A stretch of DNA of 64,000 bases from Prevotella melaninogenica ATCC 25845 (GTDB lineage: Bacteria > Bacteroidota > Bacteroidia > Bacteroidales > Bacteroidaceae). The position numbers and the translations under genes are program-made. The stretch is from the NCBI RefSeq assembly GCF_000144405.1, contig NC_014370.1:501501-565500 (forward strand), read 5' to 3'. Shown piece after piece: positions 52,344 to 60,005 of the stretch. Numbering within the stretch: position 1 is the stretch's first letter; every line of letters starts with the position of its first letter. The notes under the pieces are model-generated. The model searched no databases and was not told the DNA's origin. It saw only the letters and a list, made by a program, of their open reading frames with translations.

Positions 52344-53692
52344 TCTTGTTTTCTTTCTGTTTGCTGAGGCTGTCTGCCTTCATATCTATTGTTCTGTGGA
52401 GTAGCTTCGCTCTGTTGTTGTGCAGGACGAGGACCGTTATAAGGACGACGATTACCATTCTGAGGGCGACGGTTATCGTTCTGTGGACGTCTGTTGTCAT
52501 TTGGCTGACGGTAGTTGTCCTGTCCATCACGCTGATTTCGACGGTCGTCGCGTTGTGGTCTACCACCTTGCTGTCCGTTGTTGTTGCGTGGTTGGTTGTT
52601 CTTTTTGCGTTTCTTAGCCTTATCAAATCGACTGAGGTCAGCACCAGCAAGGAGGTCAACAGGCTTCTTAGCTGGTTTTGCCTTACCATCTTCAAGGAGC
52701 GAAAGAGGCTTCTCACCACGTCGGTTGAGTTCGATAATCTCCTTTGCACGCTCCGCACTGATGGTCTCGAGGTTTGCTGCAAGGTTCTTATCGGTAGAGT
52801 AGGTGCATTGACCATTGAGGATATCCGTCTTGAAGAGATGGTATTCGCCATCCATTGTCTCCAAGATAACCTCCCTACTTGGAAGCTTTCTGCCTGCCTC
52901 CATATAGTCGTCAACCTCATAGTTCAGGCAACATTTTAGCTTAGCACACATACCCGCCAGTTTGGTTGGGTTGAGTGAGATGTCCTGAATACGGGCAGCT
53001 GTGGTCGAAACACTGGAGAAATTCTTCATCCAAGTAGCACAGCAAAGCTCACGACCACATGGACCTGTACCGCCAATGCGTCCTGCTTCCTGTCGTGCAC
53101 CAATCTGTTTCATTTCGATTCGTACGTGGAAGGCAGCAGCAAGGTCCTTGATAAGCTGGCGGAAGTCGACACGTTCGTCGGCAATGTAGTAGAAGATAGC
53201 TTTGTTTCCATCGCCCTGATACTCTACGTCGCCAATCTTCATCTTCAGTCCTAAACCCTTCGCAATCTGTCGGCTCTCAATCATTGTAGCGTGTTCACGT
53301 GCTTTTGCCTCGTGATACTTTTGCATATCAACTTCTTTTGCAAGTCGATAGACACGTTTGATGTCGTCTGGTGACTTCACACTTGACGACTTCTTAATCT
53401 GCAGTTTAACGAGTCGTCCTGTCAGTGTAACGACTCCGATATCGTGTCCAGGGTTAGCTTCTACAGCCACGATGTCACCCTTCTTTAGGTCAAGATTGTT
53501 GACATTGTGATAGTAACCCTTACGAGTATTCTTGAATTGAACCTCAACAAGGTCAGTTGTCTGGTTGTTTCCAGGCACGTCAGCTAACCAGTCAAACGTG
53601 TTTAACTGGTGGTTTTGTCTGCCACAACCTTTGTGGCATAAGCCTCGGTCGCAACCATGCCAGACCTTGAATTTCATATCTTTGTAATCCAT
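52340..53692 (-). CDS. ricT: RicT-like PSP1-domain protein with Arg/Asn/Gln-rich tail
   Basis: 450 residues from the ATG at 53692 (MDYKDMKFKVWHGCDRG); an extension to 53776 is possible but not conserved in what I know. N-terminal cysteines (GCDRGLCHKGCGRQ) precede the PSP1 domain: KGDIVAVEANPGHDIGVVTL, YYIADERVDFRQLIKDLAAA, GGTGPCGRELCCATWMKNF, SGMCAKLKCCLNYE-like GMCAKLKCCLNYEVDDYMEA. In Bacillus the RicT homologue (YaaT) is in an Fe-S complex that affects RNA maturation. The last 85 residues are low complexity with NDNRRPQ-type 7-residue repeats. It overlaps gldH. Confidence 0.88.
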   Translation of the reverse strand: MDYKDMKFKVWHGCDRGLCHKGCGRQNHQLNTFDWLADVPGNNQTTDLVEVQFKNTRKGYYHNVNNLDLKKGDIVAVEANPGHDIGVVTLTGRLVKLQIKKSSSVKSPDDIKRVYRLAKEVDMQKYHEAKAREHATMIESRQIAKGLGLKMKIGDVEYQGDGNKAIFYYIADERVDFRQLIKDLAAAFHVRIEMKQIGARQEAGRIGGTGPCGRELCCATWMKNFSSVSTTAARIQDISLNPTKLAGMCAKLKCCLNYEVDDYMEAGRKLPSREVILETMDGEYHLFKTDILNGQCTYSTDKNLAANLETISAERAKEIIELNRRGEKPLSLLEDGKAKPAKKPVDLLAGADLSRFDKAKKRKKNNQPRNNNGQQGGRPQRDDRRNQRDGQDNYRQPNDNRRPQNDNRRPQNGNRRPYNGPRPAQQQSEATPQNNRYEGRQPQQTERKQE

Positions 53693-53810
53693 TGATTGTT
53701 TCTTTTTGTTTATATATATGTTGTAAGCCTCCAAGTTCCTCTTTGCTTGTAGAGTTTGGTAGGCTGTGATAAGCAATGATTAATTATATAGTACAGGTTT
53801 CAAGCATATA

Positions 53811-53866
53811 ACTTGTCAACTTGTTAACTCGTCTACTTGTTCACCTGTCCACTCGTCTACTTCTTC
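53811..53866. repeat. Tandem 8-base repeat array
   Basis: Seven 8-base units from 53811: ACTTGTCA, ACTTGTTA, ACTCGTCT, ACTTGTTC, ACCTGTCC, ACTCGTCT, ACTTCTTC. The last two units run through the holB stop codon. It lies in the 164-base gap between holB and ricT. Confidence 0.75.
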
Positions 53867-54996
53867 AACAACAGCACAATGAGTTTCAATGCCATGTCAT
53901 AGAAGACAATCTTAGCGTTTGCATTCTGTCCGATATCACGATTAGCACGCTGGAAGAGTTCGTTGATTTCAATGACGTTTGCCTCGTTGATGAATCGTGC
54001 GAAGTTCTTAGCGAAGTTCTCTTCCTCCAAAGTCATGTAGTTGAGTTCGGGCGTTTGGAAGTTAAACATGAAGTTCTCGCGCACTTGCTGTTGGAAGTAA
54101 GTAAGCATACGACGCTCTTTCTCACGTCCATATCCTGCTACAACCTCGCTCCAACGTTTGAGGTCTTTGACGTTACGAAGGTAACATAGGCGCATAAGCA
54201 TTTGGAACATGTTGTGGAATTCACGGTTTTCATTACCCGTATCCATTGCTTCCAATGCTTTCAGCCAACTACCATTTGCGATACGAGCAATGCGGTGTGC
54301 CGCATCAGTATCAATCCCCCTTTTGTTGATGAGTGCTTGTTCAATCGCCTCATCGTTGATGCGTTTCACATCAATACGCTGTGTACGGCTGATGATAGTT
54401 TCGAGAAGTTTCTCTGGTTCTTCGCATACCATGAGGAAGATAGTGCCCTGTGGTGGCTCCTCTAATAGCTTCAATAGCTTATTGGCTGAGGTGAGATTCA
54501 TTCGTTCTGGCAGCCAGATGATAGACACCTTATAGCCCCCCTGACTTGATTTCAACGCCAAAACGCGTGACAGTTCGTCGCTCTCAGCACCCGTGATGAT
54601 AGCCTGCTGTGTGGTAGCCCCCATCTGATTCATCCATTGATTCATGGTGAAGTAAGTCCCTTGCATGATGAGTCCGTGCCATTCCTTCGCAAAGTCTGCA
54701 CTTACAGGTTGGTGTTCACCACTCATGCTCGGTAGTTTGATGGTAGGATAAGAGAAGTGAAGGTCAGGATGTTCCCAGTTTCGAAGCATGGCACGAGCAT
54801 TTGATACGGTTGATGACGTAGCTTCCTCAGCTTCGTCACCAGCAAGCAAATAGCTGGCAAAAGCCATTGCAAGTGCCATCTTACCCGCCCCTTGTGGTCC
54901 GCAGAAAAGCAAGGCATGGGGCAGACGGTCTTCTTTAACCATCTGAATAAGCCGTTCCTTAACTGCTTCTTGTCCTATAACTTCTGAAAAGTTCAT
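53857..54996 (-). CDS. holB: DNA polymerase III delta-prime-like clamp-loader subunit
   Basis: 379 residues. AAA+ fold with LLFCGPQGAGKMALAMAFAS near 30, a conserved HPDLHFSYP segment, IIWLPERMNLTSANKLLKLL then EEPPQGTIFLMVCEEPEKLL, and the sensor SRTQRIDVKRI. It helps load the sliding clamp. The zinc-binding cysteine cluster found between the P-loop and HPDLH in most delta-prime proteins is absent here; that stretch reads AGDEAEEATSSTVSNARAML. The gene starts 18 bases after metF. Confidence 0.88.
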   Translation of the reverse strand: MNFSEVIGQEAVKERLIQMVKEDRLPHALLFCGPQGAGKMALAMAFASYLLAGDEAEEATSSTVSNARAMLRNWEHPDLHFSYPTIKLPSMSGEHQPVSADFAKEWHGLIMQGTYFTMNQWMNQMGATTQQAIITGAESDELSRVLALKSSQGGYKVSIIWLPERMNLTSANKLLKLLEEPPQGTIFLMVCEEPEKLLETIISRTQRIDVKRINDEAIEQALINKRGIDTDAAHRIARIANGSWLKALEAMDTGNENREFHNMFQMLMRLCYLRNVKDLKRWSEVVAGYGREKERRMLTYFQQQVRENFMFNFQTPELNYMTLEEENFAKNFARFINEANVIEINELFQRANRDIGQNANAKIVFYDMALKLIVLLLKK

Positions 54997-55014
54997 CTTC
55001 TCTTGTATTCTTTT

Positions 55015-56016
55015 TTATTTGCTGTTCTGTTTCAGAAGACCAGTTTCTACCAACCGTTTCATTACCTCGTGCACACTGCTCACCGCCGAAACGGTATAGA
55101 AATGTACGTTGTTGAAACCATGTGCATAAAGGTCTTTCACCTGTCTAACAGCCCACTCAATACCTAACAGGCGTGCCTCCTCGTCCGACTTACACAGTAA
55201 AGCTAATCCAGCAAGCTCTTCTGGGATGTCACAATGGAATGTCTTTGGAACGACATTCAGCTGGGATAGCTTTGCAAAAGGCTTAATTCCTGGTATGATG
55301 GGAATGGTAACGCCCATCTTACGAGCCTGATCAACGAAGTTATAGAACTTCTCATTGTCGTAGAAAAGCTGTGTAACGGCAAATGTTGCACCAAGATCCT
55401 GCTTCATCTTGAGGTAACGTAGGTCCTGTTCAAGGTTAGGTGCTTCCTCATGTTTCTCTGGATAACATGCCACACCATACACGAAAGGCTTACCTGGGTG
55501 CTTCATTGTAGACCCATCAGTGAATATACCTTCGTTGAAACTGTTTACTTGTTCAATCAGTTCTGTCGTATGACTATGACCGCCTTCTGTCGGTGTAAAG
55601 AATCGGTCTTCGCGCGCTTTATCGCCACGCAGAAGCATCAAGTTCTCTATACCAAGAAACTGTAAATCGAGTAATTCGTACTCAATATCTTCTTTCGTTG
55701 CACCCGAGCATATCACATGAGGAATGACAGGAATGCCATACCTTTGCTGGATAGCAGCTGCAATGGCTACCGTTCCAGGTCGACGACGTATACTCTGGCG
55801 TTCCAATAGTCCGTCTTCGCGCTCGTGATATACGAACTCACTATGGTGAGTGGTTATGTTTATGAAGCTCGGATTAAACTCCTTGAGCTGATCAATATTG
55901 CGGAAAAGAGACGCTGTTCCATTACCCTTCAAAGGGGGAAGAACCTCAAACGAGAAATGTTTCTCGTCGGTCTCATCATTCAGTAATTGCTTTATATCTG
56001 TTATGTTGTTGCCCAT
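55015..56016 (-). CDS. metF: Methylenetetrahydrofolate reductase
   Basis: 333 residues. FAD-dependent TIM barrel that reduces 5,10-methylene-THF to 5-methyl-THF for methionine synthesis. Conserved segments: FSFEVLPPLKGNGTASLF (catalytic Glu), INITTHHSEF, IPVIPHVICSGATKEDIEYE, NLMLLRGDKA, ATFAVTQLFYDNEKFYNFVD and IPIIPGIKP. It is first in metF-holB-ricT-gldH. A TAACTTTG box lies 7 bases from its ATG; no SAM riboswitch is visible. Confidence 0.94.
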   Translation of the reverse strand: MGNNITDIKQLLNDETDEKHFSFEVLPPLKGNGTASLFRNIDQLKEFNPSFINITTHHSEFVYHEREDGLLERQSIRRRPGTVAIAAAIQQRYGIPVIPHVICSGATKEDIEYELLDLQFLGIENLMLLRGDKAREDRFFTPTEGGHSHTTELIEQVNSFNEGIFTDGSTMKHPGKPFVYGVACYPEKHEEAPNLEQDLRYLKMKQDLGATFAVTQLFYDNEKFYNFVDQARKMGVTIPIIPGIKPFAKLSQLNVVPKTFHCDIPEELAGLALLCKSDEEARLLGIEWAVRQVKDLYAHGFNNVHFYTVSAVSSVHEVMKRLVETGLLKQNSK

Positions 56017-56023
56017 TTGGCTA

Positions 56024-56031
56024 CAAAGTTA
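56024..56031 (-). promoter_or_regulatory. -7 box next to metF start codon
   Basis: Minus strand reads TAACTTTG, 7 bases from the ATG. -33 box not clear. Confidence 0.45.
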
Positions 56032-56154
56032 GTAAATAAATGTGAGAAAAAGGATAGGTTTGGATAAGTAAAACGGTTAAAGAGTAAAAAGTAAAAGCGT
56101 ATTTATGGTTCTTCCGAAATATGGAGTGATAAACTAAAAGTCTTATATAATAGG

Positions 56155-56391
56155 CACACGGAGTCACGGAGGGGATGGAGGTAAACGCAATATTACGGAG
56201 GTGCCGACGGCACAAAGAGCAACGGAGATGTAGCCTACAGATTCTTGATAAATATTTTGGAATAAACGTTTTGTATATAAATTGTTAATAGAATTGGCAA
56301 ACAAGCTCCGTCGCTCTATGTACCGACGGTGCCTCCGTGACTTCCATTGCTTTGTTTTAATAATCCTCCGTCCTCTCCGTCCCTCCGTGTG
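56155..56391. repeat. CGGAG-rich long inverted repeat
   Basis: Left arm 56155-56227 and right arm 56306-56391 are imperfect reverse complements, both starting outside with CACACGGAG and carrying repeated ACGGAGG words and a GCCGACGGC/ACCGACGGT segment. The 78-base centre is AT-rich and encodes nothing I recognise. GC content is far above the surroundings. Confidence 0.75.
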
Positions 56392-56460
56392 ACATTTCAT
56401 CAGAAACCTAACCTTAAGTGGTAAGACTCATCACTCAAAATCCTGAAGACCCATATATCT

Positions 56461-56915
56461 ATCTGTCTTCTACAAACAACGTATTCTCTTATTAGTTGAA
56501 GTTTGTAAACTATTTTCATACTCTTCAAAATCAACACATGCTTTTTTGGCTTCTAAAAGACGCCCAACTGGCTTGCAAAAGACGCCCTTTAAGCCCCTTA
56601 CTAACGCCCTTTTGAAGTCCAATTAAGCACCTTTTACTTTACTATTTTATAACTAATTGATTTGCTGTTGGTTGCAAATCTACTTCTTGTATATGCTTTT
56701 GTCGTTATTTATAGATGTTTTTCTTGAAATTATGTAATAATTTTTCAAACCCTTGCCTACGGTTTTTCGAAGTCTTAAAATGAAAAGGTTTTTAATAAAA
56801 GGAGATGATAATAGGGTAGATAGTTGACTGTCTTTGCCATGTTTTTGCTTAATGAGTAACTTCTGTTCTTTTGTTAAAGCAATACGAAAAGCGTCCAAAC
56901 ATTTGGACGGAAGAA
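56461..56915 (-). repeat. Dispersed intergenic repeat, copy E (full length, inverted)
   Basis: Reverse complement of the family: GTTGTTTGTAGAAGACAG end at 56461, core near 56560-56640, CAACCAACAGCAAATCAATT near 56660, and the left end near 56880-56915 with a perfect CGTCCAAA/TTTGGACG hairpin (56892-56909). The core stem is AAAAGGTGC with GCGTCTTTT, which still pairs through two G-U pairs. It lies directly upstream of the mannanase gene. Confidence 0.85.
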
Positions 56916-57050
56916 CGATTTATTCTTCTAAAAATAGCAATGTGGGTAAGGGAAAAACTTGCTTTAGGTGTATTAATAAGTAGATGCATCTTCCCTAAAA
57001 GGGAAACATTGCTCGTAAAGTTGGTAATATTTCGACTTACTACTAATTAT

Positions 57051-58328
57051 ATGAAAAGAGTTTTTATGGCAATTATTGCCTTGGCAATGGCTGTGAATAT
57101 GATGGCCGGTGACTTTGTGAAAGTAAAGAACGGACGCTTTGTTCGTGGTGGAAAACCCTACTATTATGTGGGAACAAACTTCTGGTATGGACCTATACTT
57201 GGCTCTGAAGGACCAGGAGGAGACCGTGTGCGTCTTCGTCGCGAACTCGATGAGATGCAGCGTTTGGGTATTGATAACCTCCGTATTTTGGTTGGTGCAG
57301 ATGGTTTGCCCGGTGTTGAGGATAAGATAGAGCCTGTTTTACAGTCTCGTCCGGGTGTATATAACGATTCTATTCTTGCAGGATTAGACTATCTTTTAAC
57401 TGAGATGAGCAAGCGAAAGATGGTTGCTGTACTTTATCTTACCAACTCTTGGGAATGGAGTGGGGGCTATGGTGCTTATTTGGAGTGGGCTGATGAGGGA
57501 CCTGCTTTGATTCCACGTAGAGACGGCTATGGCGCTTATACAAAGTTTGCCAGCAAGTTTGCGGCTAATCAGAAGGCACATTTAATGTTCTATGAGCATA
57601 TTCGCTTCATCCTTAGTCGTACCAACCGATACTCTGGTATCAAGTATGTTGATGACCCTACCATCATGTCTTGGCAGATTTGTAACGAGCCTCGTGCCTT
57701 TTCAAAGGAAGCTTTGCCAGAGTTTGAGAAGTGGCTTTCAGAGGCAACAGCACTCGTTCGCAGTCTTGATCAGAACCATCTGATAAGCCTTGGAAGTGAA
57801 GGTGTCTTCGGTTGTGAGCGTGATTATGGCTGCTTTGAGCGTATCTGTGCAGATAAGAATGTGGACTATTGCAATATTCACATTTGGCCATACAACTGGC
57901 AATGGGCAAGAAAGACACATCTAAAAGAGGACCTTAAGGCAAGTTTTAAGCAGACACAAGAATATATCGACAACCATCTTGCCATCTGCAAGCGTCTTAA
58001 TAAGCCACTTGTTCTTGAAGAGTTCGGTTATCCTCGTGATGGTTTCTCATTCTCATTGAAGAGTACAACAAAGGCTCGCGACGCTTATTACAAGTATGTT
58101 ATGGAAGCTGTTGCAGAGAACGCAGCGAACGGTGGACTTCTTGTTGGTTGTAACTTCTGGGGTTGGGGTGGTTATGGAAAACCTCGTCATGAGCGTTGGC
58201 AGGCAGGAGACGACTTCACCTGCGATCCTGCACACGAGCCACAAGGATTCTACAGTGTGTTTGCATCAGACAAATCAACACAAAAGATAATCCAGAAACA
58301 GACAAAGCGAATGTCTGAAATTAAGTAA
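57051..58328 (+). CDS. Glycoside hydrolase family 5 beta-mannanase (secreted)
   Basis: 425 residues from the ATG at 57051. The frame is open for 60 codons upstream but that part lies partly in repeat copy E and lacks a plausible start; the signal peptide (MKRVFMAIIALAMAVNMMAG) fixes the ATG. GH5 TIM-barrel motifs: FVRGGKPYYYVGTNFWYG, ILVGADGLPG, MSWQICNEPRAFS with acid/base Glu213, and LVLEEFGYPRDG with nucleophile Glu324. The sequence resembles GH5 subfamily 7 endo-1,4-beta-mannosidases, which cut mannan and glucomannan. The manA gene follows, 357 bases downstream. Confidence 0.88.
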   Translation: MKRVFMAIIALAMAVNMMAGDFVKVKNGRFVRGGKPYYYVGTNFWYGPILGSEGPGGDRVRLRRELDEMQRLGIDNLRILVGADGLPGVEDKIEPVLQSRPGVYNDSILAGLDYLLTEMSKRKMVAVLYLTNSWEWSGGYGAYLEWADEGPALIPRRDGYGAYTKFASKFAANQKAHLMFYEHIRFILSRTNRYSGIKYVDDPTIMSWQICNEPRAFSKEALPEFEKWLSEATALVRSLDQNHLISLGSEGVFGCERDYGCFERICADKNVDYCNIHIWPYNWQWARKTHLKEDLKASFKQTQEYIDNHLAICKRLNKPLVLEEFGYPRDGFSFSLKSTTKARDAYYKYVMEAVAENAANGGLLVGCNFWGWGGYGKPRHERWQAGDDFTCDPAHEPQGFYSVFASDKSTQKIIQKQTKRMSEIK

Positions 58329-58339
58329 AATGATAGGCT

Positions 58340-58418
58340 AAAGCTGTTGTTTGAACTTTGTAAAGTTAAGGTTTAATAAGTCTAAACCTATTTTTTACAT
58401 AAGCCAAACAACAGCTTT
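58340..58418 (+). terminator. Terminator after mannanase gene
   Basis: AAAGCTGTTGTTTG and CAAACAACAGCTTT, a perfect 14-base stem enclosing two smaller hairpins (AACTTT/AAAGTT and AGGTTTA/TAAACCT). The rest of the gap to 58585 shows nothing else. Confidence 0.65.
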
Positions 58419-58585
58419 ATAGTTGATATAAACCGCGATATAGAAACTGATGGATAGTTTCTTGTTATCTATTAGTAGGAATAGAGTAGGAATAAAGGTG
58501 AAAGTCAGTTGTGTAATCATCCGATATGACAATCTTCTCTCTGTCTTTTAGAGGAGAATGAAACAATGCCTTTCTATCAGTTTTC

Positions 58586-58616
58586 TTGGTAATCTACTGA
58601 TTAAAGTGTAACTTTG
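58586..58616 (+). promoter_or_regulatory. Promoter of manA
   Basis: TTG at 58586-58588 (in CTTGG) and TAACTTTG at 58609-58616, spacing close to consensus; leader about 65 bases. Confidence 0.6.
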
Positions 58617-58684
58617 CAGTACAAATGAGACCATAGATTGGTTTCGTTATTATAAAGTTTGATACATCAAAATAGCAATAAAAA

Positions 58685-59647
58685 ATGGAAATGTTTAAGT
58701 TTAATCCTCTTTTAAAGTCTATCCTTTGGGGTGGAGAAAAGATAGTACCTTTCAAGCATTTGACTTCTGATCAGAAGCAGGTGGGCGAAAGCTGGGAAAT
58801 TTCAGGTGTTAAGGACAACGAGAGTGTTGTCTCTAATGGCGAATATAAAGGCTGGACACTGAACAAACTTGTTGAGACTTTGAAGGATAAACTGGTGGGT
58901 AAGGAGAACTATGAACGCTTTGGCAATGAGTTCCCTCTGCTTGTTAAGTTCATTGATGCACGCGAGCAGCTTTCTATTCAGGTTCATCCAACGGACGAGC
59001 AGGCACAAGCACAGGGCTTGGGTCGTGGTAAGACAGAGATGTGGTATGTGATGGACAGTGATGCTGATGCCTCTCTCCGCAGCGGTTTGAAGCAGCAGAT
59101 TACACCAGAACAATACAAGGAAATGGTTGAAAATGATACCATTACTGAGGCTTTGTCTGAATATCCAGTAAAGGAAGGCGATGTATTCTTCTTGCCAGCA
59201 GGTCGTATTCACTCTATCGGTGCAGGCTGTTTCTTGGCAGAGATTCAGGAGACAAGCGACGTAACCTACCGTATCTATGACTTCAAGCGTCAGGATGCAG
59301 CGGGCAATTATCGCCAGTTACATACCAAGGAAGCAGCTGAGTGCATCGATTATACCGTCTATCCAGACTATCGCACACAGTATGAAGCACGTCAGAATGA
59401 GCCTGTAGAACTCGTTAGCTGTCCTTACTTCACCACTTCTGTCTATGACCTTACAGAGCCAATGACACTCGATTATAGTGATTTGGACTCTTTTGTAATC
59501 TTCGTTGGACTCAAGGGTGAGGGTGAAATTACTGATGCTGAAGGCAATACTATTTCTTTCCGTGCAGGTGAGAGTGTACTCCTTCCAGCTACAGCAACCA
59601 CTGTGAAGGTTTCAGGAACAGTTAAGTTCTTGGAGTCTTACGTATAA
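58685..59647 (+). CDS. manA: Mannose-6-phosphate isomerase, class I
   Basis: 320 residues. It interconverts mannose 6-phosphate and fructose 6-phosphate with zinc. Cupin motifs: FKFNPLLKSILWGGEKIVPF, GESWEISGVKDNESVV, LLVKFIDAREQLSIQVHPTD with metal-ligand residues, KTEMWYVMDSDADA and VFFLPAGRIHSIGAGCFLAE. Its place beside a secreted mannanase gene suggests a role in using mannan-derived mannose as well as in GDP-mannose supply. It has its own promoter and terminator. Confidence 0.93.
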   Translation: MEMFKFNPLLKSILWGGEKIVPFKHLTSDQKQVGESWEISGVKDNESVVSNGEYKGWTLNKLVETLKDKLVGKENYERFGNEFPLLVKFIDAREQLSIQVHPTDEQAQAQGLGRGKTEMWYVMDSDADASLRSGLKQQITPEQYKEMVENDTITEALSEYPVKEGDVFFLPAGRIHSIGAGCFLAEIQETSDVTYRIYDFKRQDAAGNYRQLHTKEAAECIDYTVYPDYRTQYEARQNEPVELVSCPYFTTSVYDLTEPMTLDYSDLDSFVIFVGLKGEGEITDAEGNTISFRAGESVLLPATATTVKVSGTVKFLESYV

Positions 59648-59726
59648 ATAAGCATATTAAAGACCACTTCAGCTGAGTTTTCATGGTGTTGATAAACTGC
59701 TAATAGTGGTGTAGATTGCATAAAAT

Positions 59727-59758
59727 TAGCTCTCCTTTTCGTGTGAAGAGGAGAGCTA
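59727..59758 (+). terminator. Terminator after manA
   Basis: TAGCTCTCCT and AGGAGAGCTA arms around a 12-base loop, followed by TTTTTATTTTAT. Confidence 0.9.
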
Positions 59759-59861
59759 TTTTTATTTTATAGATTTGCTTTTAGTTAGATATTAGCGTCT
59801 TACGATCTCCATTATAACGACCTGAATGCCTCTCATTTCCTATCTTCGGTCAGTGTATTAA

Positions 59862-59928
59862 GGTCACGCACACATGGTGCTAAGGCTTAACACATATGGT
59901 GTTCATGGTAAGCACCATTGGTGCGGGT
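59862..59928 (+). repeat. Palindromic 22-base tandem array, cluster 3
   Basis: Three units starting at 59862, 59884 and 59907 with central palindromes of the form CACATGGTG, ACACATATGGTGT and GCACCATTGGTGC. Located between convergent manA and the PerM-type permease gene. Confidence 0.7.
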
Positions 59929-59948
59929 GGTAGATAGCATTAAAAAGA

Positions 59949-59976
59949 AGCCCCCTTTCCATGTGAAAAGGAGGCT
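59949..59976 (-). terminator. Terminator after PerM-type permease gene (minus strand)
   Basis: AGCCCCCTTT pairs with AAAGGAGGCT (one mismatch); on the minus strand TTCTTTTTAA follows. Confidence 0.75.
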
Positions 59977-60005
59977 CGTTATAGTTCTATAGATACTATC
60001 TTTCT

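Noticed and set aside
52346..52939. Long + strand and -1 frame readings over ricT
   Set aside because: They arise from the repetitive Arg/Asn/Gln coding region and lack family features.
56871..57050. Upstream extension of the mannanase reading frame
   Set aside because: It begins with TTG inside repeat copy E and would bury a good signal peptide at residue 61.
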